Below, one piece after another: positions 27,261 to 34,098 of a stretch of 52,077 bases of DNA. Positions within the stretch are counted from its first letter, which is position 1, and each line of letters starts with the position of its first letter. The stretch covers positions 1-52,077 of the forward strand of contig DISB01000004.1 in NCBI GenBank assembly GCA_002421685.1, read 5' to 3'. The DNA comes from Bacteroidetes bacterium UBA6221 (GTDB lineage: Bacteria > Bacteroidota > Bacteroidia > Chitinophagales > Chitinophagaceae). The position numbers and the translations under genes are program-made. Under the pieces are notes generated by a model. The model did no database searches. It saw only the letters and a list, made by a program, of their open reading frames with translations, and was not told the DNA's origin.

Positions 27261-27330
27261 CTAAAAATGTTTGGATTTTTCACACCCCGTCCGTAAGTTT
27301 GTCCGTGTCCGTAAATATGTCCGCAAATGC
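27241..27330 (+). promoter_or_regulatory. Regulated promoter of the methyltransferase: palindrome, core promoter and 12-bp direct repeats
   Basis: A 32-bp palindrome (27241-27272) has arms AAACATTTT/AAAATGTTT around the perfect core GACAATTGTC, with two mismatched pairs. A consensus promoter overlaps it: -33 TTTG (27270-27273), a 20-base spacer and -7 TAAGTTTG (27294-27301). Direct repeats GTCCGTAAGTTT, GTCCGT, GTCCGTAAATAT and GTCCGCAAATGC run from 27289 to 27330, across the -7 element, the start site and the ATG. A protein bound to either element would shut the gene off. Confidence 0.7.
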
Positions 27331-29543
27331 TAAATGTCAAATTTTATCTAGATAAAGCAGATAAGAATAAACTGTCGCCAATTCACTTAGTAATACGGCA
27401 AAAGAGCGCACAGATAAAAGTAGCCATAGGGGAGAAAATTCATAAAAAAGACTGGGATCCTAAAAGCCAGGTTGTGAGAGACACAGAGTACGCTCACAAA
27501 ACGATAAATAATTACCTCTACTTCCTGAAGCAAGAAACTGAAAAATATTTGACTGAAACTACCAAGCTTACGGATAAAAAAATTAAAGCTAAGATTACCG
27601 CTCTTGTAGCGAGCAGAAAGAAGAATGTTGAAGCAACTATTGTTTGCGAAGATTTAACAGAATATGAATCGAAAGAAAAAGTAGCCTTTATTGACCTGTT
27701 TGCAGGTGCAGGGGGCTTTAGCGAAGGGTTTTTACAAGCAGAGTGTAACAATCGATTCTATGATTTTCTGTTAGCAAGTGATATAAACGAGAACTGTGAA
27801 TTAACACACATCGCCCGATACAACTACCAACTCGGAATTGATATGGAGTTCTTACGGCAAGACATTACTGAGCCTAATTACCTTGATAATTTACTGGAAA
27901 AGTTAAAAGGGAAAACTGTTGATGTTGTTTGCGGTGGGCCTCCCTGTCAAAGTTTCAGCCTGGCGGGTAAACGAAAGAAGTTCGATAAAAAAGATGACTT
28001 GTTTTCTCATTATTTAAAAGTCATTAGACAGCTAAGGCCTAAATACTTTGTGATGGAAAATGTAAAGGGTATTTTGACTAAAGAAGGGGGCAAAATTAAA
28101 GAACTCATATTAAAAGAGATTCGATCAATAGTGGATCTTAAGGAGTTTGGGCAATTAACAAGTTTCGTTTTTAACCTCAGAAAATTGCGCACACAAAGCA
28201 CCTTTTTAATTGATTGTTACACATTAAGGTTACAATTTGAGCAGCATACTGACAAAGATTTAGAAAGCCTGAAAGAAAAGTACATACAAAATATTGAAAC
28301 GAGGTTTCGCCAATTAACACCGAAAATAGTTGACTACAAAACCAGTAAAACAGACAAGAATATAATAACAATCAGGCACGGCTTTAACCTACTTAAGCGT
28401 ACAAGTGAATTAGAATATATTCGGAAGAAGGTAATCAACGAAAAAGCATTCAATGATTTAGATGATGACTTTTTTGCTGAAGACTTTGATAGGTTTCTAG
28501 AAGCAATAGATGCTGATACTATAATTGATAAAATAAATTTAGCTTTTTCAAGCCTTAAATCCGCAGTCGCATATAATAGTGAAGTAAACGAAATAATATC
28601 TGCCCTAAAAATTTATGCCTATTCTTTTGATGAATGCGTAGAAGAGCTACGCATAATAGCTAAAGCATCTAAACAGTCAAAGGAGTTTGAAGAAATAATG
28701 ACTCATATCCGGCTGTATAATATCGCGGATCCATTTGTGGCACTGGCGTCAAATTATGGGGTTCCCCAAAATCGGGAACGCGTTTTATTTATAGGTTGCC
28801 GTAAAGATCAAAAACTAATCACTGATATCCCTGCCACCGTAACTGAAAGCGATAAGGTAACAATATTTGAAGCTTTATACGATTTAGATTTTATCGGCAA
28901 TGATGAGGAGAAATACAACTATGAGGAGATTAATATAAATGCGAAGTTTAACGGCACTTCTGAGAAAATGTTGGCGCTGTTAAGAAAGAGAGAAATTGAC
29001 GGGAACATTAACTCAAAGAAAGGTATTACCTACGCAGAATGGAGCAAAAAAGGCCGACTGAATGGGCGTTTTGTAAACGCTAAAAGTCCGATATATGTGC
29101 GAAATATAGATGACCTTAAAAATAATCTTCACACAATTGCACCCTTACACAACCATAAAACAAGTAATCAAAATGAAGATGTAATCAAGCGTTTGGATGT
29201 AATTCGAAAGGCAGGTGATTACGATGTTGCAAAAAAACACTTGATTTCACTCAAGCTTGATTCTGAAAAGCGAAACTATAATGTACTGAAGCCTTACGGT
29301 CAAAGTCCAACTATTATGACAATTGCGGATGACTATATACACTACTCAACTCCCCGAGCACTTACGGTGAGAGAAATGGCTCGACTTCAATCTTTTGATG
29401 ATTCATTTGTATTCCAAGGGAAAAGGTCGACAGGCGGGAATAAAAGAAAACACGAGGTGCCCCAGTTCACGTTGGTTGGCAATGCAGTTCCGCCACTTAT
29501 GGCCCGTGCCGTAGCAATGGAAATATTGAGAAATATTGAATAA
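27327..29543 (+). CDS. DNA (cytosine-5) methyltransferase with N-terminal integrase-arm-like domain
   Basis: Residues about 118-738 carry the cytosine-5 methylase motifs: I FIDLFAGAGGF, IV GGPPCQSF with catalytic C207, VI MENVKG (E244), VIII VPQNRERV (481-485), and IX-X LTVREMARLQSF and LVGNAVPP. Residues 1-95 (NVKFYLDKADKNKLSPIHLV, IGEKIHKKDWDPKSQVV, then a helical pair) look like the arm DNA-binding domain found at the start of Bacteroidetes tyrosine recombinases; no recombinase catalytic domain follows. An extra segment of roughly 190 residues lies between motifs VI and VIII. It protects host DNA from the endonuclease 5 bases downstream. AT-rich codon use unlike flanking genes suggests transfer. 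The recognition site is inferred from the partner to be CCWGG- or CCSGG-like. Confidence 0.93.
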   Translation: MLNVKFYLDKADKNKLSPIHLVIRQKSAQIKVAIGEKIHKKDWDPKSQVVRDTEYAHKTINNYLYFLKQETEKYLTETTKLTDKKIKAKITALVASRKKNVEATIVCEDLTEYESKEKVAFIDLFAGAGGFSEGFLQAECNNRFYDFLLASDINENCELTHIARYNYQLGIDMEFLRQDITEPNYLDNLLEKLKGKTVDVVCGGPPCQSFSLAGKRKKFDKKDDLFSHYLKVIRQLRPKYFVMENVKGILTKEGGKIKELILKEIRSIVDLKEFGQLTSFVFNLRKLRTQSTFLIDCYTLRLQFEQHTDKDLESLKEKYIQNIETRFRQLTPKIVDYKTSKTDKNIITIRHGFNLLKRTSELEYIRKKVINEKAFNDLDDDFFAEDFDRFLEAIDADTIIDKINLAFSSLKSAVAYNSEVNEIISALKIYAYSFDECVEELRIIAKASKQSKEFEEIMTHIRLYNIADPFVALASNYGVPQNRERVLFIGCRKDQKLITDIPATVTESDKVTIFEALYDLDFIGNDEEKYNYEEININAKFNGTSEKMLALLRKREIDGNINSKKGITYAEWSKKGRLNGRFVNAKSPIYVRNIDDLKNNLHTIAPLHNHKTSNQNEDVIKRLDVIRKAGDYDVAKKHLISLKLDSEKRNYNVLKPYGQSPTIMTIADDYIHYSTPRALTVREMARLQSFDDSFVFQGKRSTGGNKRKHEVPQFTLVGNAVPPLMARAVAMEILRNIE

Positions 29544-29548
29544 CGCTT

Positions 29549-30727
29549 ATGCGGATACTTAGTAATACTGAAATTAATAGAATTAAGGCGTTAACGGAAA
29601 GGGCAATTGAACTAACTCTTATAGAACCAACAGAAACAGGTCTTGAGAAATCGATAATGGACGCTACTGGTCCTGTGCGGAGTTACTTAAAGGAGAAGTC
29701 ACTGCATGATTATGGTTTACAAACGCAAGGCCCAGAACACAAGATTATTATCGATGCCCAAATAATTACTCATGATAAGGTTGTTGATACAAAAGCATCA
29801 TTATATAGACCTATAACAAAAAAGGGAGATCCTAGAATATGGTTTAAAAAATTAGGATGTTACACTAGCCCCAATGATATATTAGGATTAATAGCCTATA
29901 AGCACAAGTTGTATGTTGTCAATATTACAACGTTGGACATTATTAGCTTGTTAAGTCAATCAGTAGCTAATCCACTAAAGGAGATCATTGCTGAACTCAG
30001 TTATGATGCCAATATGGTTGCTAATGAATTACTAGGATTAATAAGAAATATTGCTAGGAAAGGCCCTATTCCAGCTCTACTTAACGCAGATACTGCTGTT
30101 GGTAGAACATTAGAACATGCTTTAGGAATACAAATCAATTCGTCGAAAAATCCAGATTATAAAGGAATTGAACTTAAATCTTTTCGATCCGAGAGGCCGA
30201 ATAGAAAGAATTTGTTTGCTCAAGTTCCTAATTGGACATTAAGTAAATTTAAAAGTTCAGCTGAAATTCTAGATGCTTTTGGTTATTCACGTCAGGGCGA
30301 TTTTAAACTTTACTGTACTGTATCGACATTGGTTAGAAATTCTCAGGGACTACAATTTAAGCTAGATACGAATCTAGCTCATTTAGTAGAAAATTCTGAA
30401 GACAAAACTATCGGTAATTTTGTCCTTTGGACTTTGGAAACGTTACATAGTAGATTGCTCGAAAAACACAATGAAACATTTTGGGTTGAGGCTGAGAGTA
30501 TAATGCTAGATGGGCATGAACATTTCTTATACAAGAAAGTTCAACATACTCGAAAACCAATTATTTCTCAATTTGATATATTACTTGAACAAGGACTTAT
30601 CACTATGGATCATCTTATAAAAAAACATGGAGTAACCGGCAAAGTGGTTGAAAAAGGTCCTTTATTCAAGATAAAGCCTAAGGCTATTGATTTGCTATTT
30701 CCTCCGAGTCAATTATATATATTATAA
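29549..30727 (+). CDS. MvaI/BcnI-family type II restriction endonuclease
   Basis: The 392-residue protein has the family signature in its middle: DTAVGRTLEHALGIQIN then NPDYKGIELKSFR. E189, D203, E208 and K210 have the same spacing as the catalytic residues I recall for MvaI (E36, D50, E55, K57). MvaI and BcnI cut CCWGG and CCSGG as monomers. The first 165 residues are an extra domain absent from the roughly 240-residue MvaI; it includes KIIIDAQIITHDKVVDTKASL and may be another DNA-binding or regulatory unit. It begins 5 bases after the methyltransferase stop, so the pair is cotranscribed. Known MvaI and BcnI partners are N4-cytosine methylases, whereas here the partner is a C5 enzyme. Confidence 0.85.
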   Translation: MRILSNTEINRIKALTERAIELTLIEPTETGLEKSIMDATGPVRSYLKEKSLHDYGLQTQGPEHKIIIDAQIITHDKVVDTKASLYRPITKKGDPRIWFKKLGCYTSPNDILGLIAYKHKLYVVNITTLDIISLLSQSVANPLKEIIAELSYDANMVANELLGLIRNIARKGPIPALLNADTAVGRTLEHALGIQINSSKNPDYKGIELKSFRSERPNRKNLFAQVPNWTLSKFKSSAEILDAFGYSRQGDFKLYCTVSTLVRNSQGLQFKLDTNLAHLVENSEDKTIGNFVLWTLETLHSRLLEKHNETFWVEAESIMLDGHEHFLYKKVQHTRKPIISQFDILLEQGLITMDHLIKKHGVTGKVVEKGPLFKIKPKAIDLLFPPSQLYIL

Positions 30728-30742
30728 CTATAATAGTCTCGG

Positions 30743-31333
30743 CTAAAATCTTGTGATATCAATTACATTATTAGACATAGCCGCAGTCAAATCTGTTGTA
30801 AAGTCTGCTAGTGATCTAAGGAATGGCTTACCATTAATGTTATTTATATCTTTAGAGGGTTGAGATATAACATTAAGCAATGCGGCAGGCATATATATTG
30901 CAATAAAACTTCTAAATAAATATACCCTTGTGCGGTCTTCAGTCCATTCATTAGGGTCATTCATTAATCCCCAGCCGACAGTAGGGGACAATATATTACC
31001 ACTTCCACTTACTAATAATCTTTCTTTTGCCTTAAAACTCTTCACTGATACCAATAAATTAAATGGGTGTCCTAGAATTGAAAAATCAGCCATCCAATTC
31101 CATTTATCGTTCATTGGCTTGTATATATCATTTACTCTTGCTTTCAGCCCAAGTTGGCAAAGTCTTTCAGAAATTGTACCTGTAGTTTTTGGGTTAATAA
31201 CAGCTCGTAGATTAACATTCGCTAATTCGCGTACAATATCATCTATACGTAAGTATTTCTGTTCATCAGTCGAGTTCTGAATATTTAATGTTGTGTATAC
31301 TTCATCTAATATTGTATCTGCTTGAGTTGCCAT
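30743..31333 (-). CDS. Unknown protein of the restriction-modification island (possible nuclease-like)
   Basis: The 196-residue protein starts inside the end of the glycosylase gene (32-base overlap), so translation is probably coupled. It has a helical N-terminal third with ISERLCQLGLKARV, then MADFSILGHPFNLLVSVKSF, and VGWGLMNDPNEWTEDRTRVYLF. D83 followed by S96-V-K98, with E57 upstream, could be a degenerate PD-(D/E)xK core with serine in place of the second acid; this is a guess. Its position in an operon with a mismatch glycosylase, facing a methylase-nuclease pair, suggests a second nuclease or an accessory factor. No family is recognised. Confidence 0.7.
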   Translation of the reverse strand: MATQADTILDEVYTTLNIQNSTDEQKYLRIDDIVRELANVNLRAVINPKTTGTISERLCQLGLKARVNDIYKPMNDKWNWMADFSILGHPFNLLVSVKSFKAKERLLVSGSGNILSPTVGWGLMNDPNEWTEDRTRVYLFRSFIAIYMPAALLNVISQPSKDINNINGKPFLRSLADFTTDLTAAMSNNVIDITRF

Positions 31334-31976
31334 AGTAACTACATCGATTTTTTAAAGTACATATCTCACATTTCGGTTTTCTTGCTATACATATCAAAGC
31401 AGCAAAATCCAAAATTGCCCAGTTAAGATACTTAGCTTCTTTATGATGTACAATACGGTAGGCTAAACCCTGCAGATAGGGGTCATAACGTATGTCTGCC
31501 ATCTCGCGTGGGCCAAAGTACCGTTCAATTACCCTTGCCATATTTACATCCACCAATGGGCTAGGTTGGTTAAACACCACTAATTCTACTGCATTGGCTA
31601 TATACTGCCCCATAAATGGGATAGATTCTAAGTCCTGCCTGTCTTTCGGTAACCTTCCCCCGCGCTTAACCATTTCTTTTGCAAGGTTCTGCAACCGTAC
31701 AGAGCGTTGCCGGTACAAGCCTACCGGCTTCAAATAATCCTCTATATCTTTTATATCGGCTTCAGCTAAAGATTTCCAGTTGGGGTAGTCCTTAAGAAAC
31801 TGGACGTAGAATTTAGCAACTGTTTCGGCTTTTGTTCGTTGTAGCAGCACCTCGGCTATCACAGCCTGGTAGTTGGTTATCTTATTCCGCCACGGGAAAT
31901 GCCTACCTGATGTCTTGTACCAAGCCAAGAGTTTTCTTTGCAGGTATTTTATCTTCTTCTCGCTCACATCTGCCAT
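31302..31976 (-). CDS. HhH-GPD DNA glycosylase, Mig-like G:T mismatch type
   Basis: The 224-residue protein belongs to the EndoIII/MutY superfamily: WYKTSGRHFPWRN and AEVLLQRTKAETV at the front, a helix-hairpin-helix LESIPFMGQYIANAVE, catalytic Asp in LVDVNMARV (D143), and a 4Fe-4S loop C196-x6-C203-x2-C206-x5-C212. The residue that is Lys in EndoIII and Ser in MutY is Tyr here (Y125), as in Mig.MthI (Y126), a thymine glycosylase encoded beside a cytosine-5 restriction-modification system. It lacks MutY's C-terminal domain. Inference: it removes T from G:T pairs made by deamination of 5-methylcytosine. The XRE gene ends 9 bases upstream. Confidence 0.88.
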   Translation of the reverse strand: MADVSEKKIKYLQRKLLAWYKTSGRHFPWRNKITNYQAVIAEVLLQRTKAETVAKFYVQFLKDYPNWKSLAEADIKDIEDYLKPVGLYRQRSVRLQNLAKEMVKRGGRLPKDRQDLESIPFMGQYIANAVELVVFNQPSPLVDVNMARVIERYFGPREMADIRYDPYLQGLAYRIVHHKEAKYLNWAILDFAALICIARKPKCEICTLKNRCSYYGNSSRYNIR

Positions 31977-31985
31977 GCAACAAAG

Positions 31986-32240
31986 CTACTCAAATCCCTC
32001 GCTGAAAAACTCTTCCAATGTCATATCAAAGGCCTGCACTATTTTGATGAGGCTGCTGAAACGCAAATCCTCACCACGCTCGTAGCGCCCATACTGGGCG
32101 CGGGGAATATTATGTTCGTATGCGAAAGTTTCATGGCTGGTATATCCCTTTTCTATGCGCAGCGACCTGATACGTTGCGCCAGGCGTTGTATATACGCCT
32201 CGTCATCCCATTGTTCTTTTTGTCCTTTAGCCTTGCTCAT
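31986..32240 (-). CDS. XRE-family helix-turn-helix regulator (possible controller protein)
   Basis: The 84-residue protein is one helix-turn-helix domain: AQRIRSLRIEKGYTSHETFAYEHNIPRAQYGRYERGEDLRFSSL, ending in the dimer-helix MTLEEFFSEGFE. The ATG at 32240 is used; a TTG lies one codon upstream. It is the first gene of the glycosylase operon. Its size fits controller proteins of restriction-modification systems, but very similar small regulators are common in Bacteroidetes outside such systems. A divergent palindrome upstream is the likely binding site. Its base composition is closer to the host than that of the methylase genes. Confidence 0.88.
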   Translation of the reverse strand: MSKAKGQKEQWDDEAYIQRLAQRIRSLRIEKGYTSHETFAYEHNIPRAQYGRYERGEDLRFSSLIKIVQAFDMTLEEFFSEGFE

Positions 32241-32291
32241 CAACCCGAAAAGTAGAGCAAGCGCTACTTATTAGGCACTATTAGTTAATTA

Positions 32292-32310
32292 CTACTATTT
32301 AGTAGATTTG
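32292..32310. promoter_or_regulatory. Palindrome overlapping a -7 element between divergent XRE and small gene
   Basis: CTACT (32292-32296), four bases, AGTAG (32301-32305), overlapping TAGATTTG (32303-32310), a perfect TAnnTTTG match that would drive the gene at 32338. A further TACTT/TAGTA half-site lies nearby at 32265-32270. It is a candidate operator for the XRE protein. Confidence 0.55.
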
Positions 32311-32337
32311 TTTTACCTTTATCAAAAATTAAGTTCC

Positions 32338-32580
32338 ATGAACAACCGCTTTGAAGACTTTCCGTATAGCGCCGAAGAGCTATCGGCCTATATCTTCTCG
32401 ATAGACACCTTTGTCATATCGCTGAAGAATCAAGAAATAATCCGCTACACCACCACCCGCCCCGACGATTTCAAACTCTGGCTCGACCACCACCACATCC
32501 GCAACGTCAACGAAACGCTGGGCAAAATGGTGTACAATTATTACTTCCCGGATAGGAAAAAAACTTCCCGGAAACGATAA
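32338..32580 (+). CDS. Small conserved-looking protein of unknown function
   Basis: The 80-residue protein starts MNNRFEDFPYSAEELSAYIF and contains DTFVISLKNQEIIRYTTTRP, DDFKLWLDHHHIRNV and a basic end (PDRKKTSRKR). The ATG at 32338 is chosen because the upstream TTG overlaps the -7 promoter element. It is divergent from the XRE gene, which probably regulates it. I see no signal peptide or membrane segment. Host-like base composition puts it at or beyond the right edge of the restriction island. Confidence 0.7.
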   Translation: MNNRFEDFPYSAEELSAYIFSIDTFVISLKNQEIIRYTTTRPDDFKLWLDHHHIRNVNETLGKMVYNYYFPDRKKTSRKR

Positions 32581-32839
32581 CAAATAAAGTCCCCCTCTGT
32601 GGGATTTAGGGGTCAATCGCGGAAGCAAAAAACTCAACATAACCACACCAATCATCAAATCCCGGTTATCGTGAGATTGCGGTACACGGCCCGCAATGAC
32701 AAAGCAGGGGCTGCTAACAAAAAGCACCGCCCCGCGACTCATGACATAGAACTCACCACTAATTATTACATCATCTATAGCCCCTTTAGGCCCGCCCGGA
32801 CAAATTGGTCGGACGGGGGTTGGGGTTTATCTTTGCACC
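32581..32839 (+). promoter_or_regulatory. Non-coding region with two inverted repeats and the promoter of the KAS gene
   Basis: ATTGCGG (32676-32682) and CCGCAAT (32691-32697) form a hairpin that ends in GCAATGAC, a dispersed-repeat type sequence. A second imperfect hairpin (CCCGCCCGGAC against GTCGGACGGGG, about 32791-32818) lies just before the -7 element TATCTTTG at 32828-32835, 4 bases upstream of the ATG at 32840. Confidence 0.5.
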
Positions 32840-34060
32840 ATGAGCAGAGTAGTCATTACAGGCATAGGCATCTATTCCTCGCTGGGCAAAAACCGCGAAG
32901 AAGTCACCCGATCGTTGTTCGAGGGCCGTTCCGGTATCATCCTCGACCCCGCCCGCAAAGCCATGGGCTACCGCTCGGGGCTGACCGGCTACGTAGAGCG
33001 CCCGCAGCTCAAGGGCCTGCTCGACCGCCGCTCCCGCATCATGATGCCCGAGCATGCCGAGTTTGCCTATATGAGCACCATAGAGGCCATGGCACAGGCC
33101 GGCATGAGCACCGAATTTTTTGAAGAAAACGAAACCGGCATCATCTTCGGCAACGACAGTTGCGCCCAACCCGTGATAGAGGGCATAGACCTGGTGCGCG
33201 AAAAGAAAGACACCATGCTGGTAGGCAGCGGCTCGGTGTTCCAGGTGCTCAACTCTACTGTTACTATGAACCTCGCTACGATTTTCAGGCTGCGGGGTGT
33301 CAACTTTACCATCAGCGCGGCCTGCGCCAGCGGTTCGCACAGCATAGGACTGGGTTATATGTTCATCAGGCAGGGCCTGCAAGACCGTGTGATATGCGGC
33401 GGCGCCCAGGAGATAAATATCTACTCCATGCCCAACTTCGACGCACTGGGTACTTTCTCCACCCGCGAGGAAGAACCCGCCCGCGCCAGCCGCCCTTTTG
33501 ATAAAGACCGCGATGGACTGGTGCCCGGCGGTGGTGCCGCTACCGTGATACTCGAGAGCCTGGAGAGCGCGCAGGCGCGTGGCGCTACCATACTGGGCGA
33601 GGTGCTGGGCTACGGCTTCAGCAGCAACGGGCAGCATATATCCAACCCCAGTGTAGAGGGGCAGGTGCGCAGCATAGGCCGTGCGCTGAAGGATGCAGGC
33701 CTCAGCGCCGAGGCTATACAATACATCAACGCCCACGCTACCAGCACCCCCGCGGGCGATGGTACCGAGGCCGATGCGATATTTGAGGTTTTCGGAGGGA
33801 AAGTACCCGTCAGCTCTACCAAGAGCATGACCGGCCACGAGTGCTGGATGGCTGGCGCCAGCGAGGTGGCTTATAGTATGCTGATGATGCAAAACGGCTT
33901 CATCGCCCCCAATATCAATTTCGAAACCCCCGACGAGCATTCCGCCCGCATCAACATCATCCCCGTAACACTGAAAAAGGATTTTGACATCTTCCTGTCC
34001 AATTCATTTGGTTTCGGCGGTACTAATTCGTCCTTGGTTATCCGCCGGTGGAACGGATAG
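32840..34060 (+). CDS. Beta-ketoacyl-ACP synthase (KAS I/II type)
   Basis: The 406-residue condensing enzyme has catalytic C162 in ISAACASGSHS, histidines in INAHATSTPAGDG and STKSMTGHECWMAGASE, and the end SFGFGGTNSSLV. It extends acyl chains on acyl carrier protein by decarboxylative condensation. The GHECWMAGA segment is nearer to KAS I (FabB-like) enzymes than to ordinary FabF. It stands alone, without acyl carrier protein or other fatty acid genes, so it is either a second elongation enzyme or part of a specialised lipid or polyene pathway encoded elsewhere. The mRNA may be nearly leaderless. Confidence 0.9.
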   Translation: MSRVVITGIGIYSSLGKNREEVTRSLFEGRSGIILDPARKAMGYRSGLTGYVERPQLKGLLDRRSRIMMPEHAEFAYMSTIEAMAQAGMSTEFFEENETGIIFGNDSCAQPVIEGIDLVREKKDTMLVGSGSVFQVLNSTVTMNLATIFRLRGVNFTISAACASGSHSIGLGYMFIRQGLQDRVICGGAQEINIYSMPNFDALGTFSTREEEPARASRPFDKDRDGLVPGGGAATVILESLESAQARGATILGEVLGYGFSSNGQHISNPSVEGQVRSIGRALKDAGLSAEAIQYINAHATSTPAGDGTEADAIFEVFGGKVPVSSTKSMTGHECWMAGASEVAYSMLMMQNGFIAPNINFETPDEHSARINIIPVTLKKDFDIFLSNSFGFGGTNSSLVIRRWNG

Positions 34061-34098
34061 GGTTATGACATTGTCAAATTCAAATAGGGTATTGGCAA

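Noticed and set aside
27069..27296. Plus-strand 75-codon frame before the methyltransferase
   Set aside because: It crosses the hairpins and the palindrome, and the opposite strand carries the more protein-like gene remnant.
27327..27620. Reading the arm-like domain as part of an integrase gene with a frameshift
   Set aside because: The frame continues without a break into methyltransferase motif I, and no recombinase R-H-R-Y residues occur in any part.
32786..33940. Long minus-strand open frame of 384 codons opposite the KAS gene
   Set aside because: The plus strand encodes a complete KAS enzyme with all catalytic residues; the antisense frame is a by-product of GC-rich codon use.
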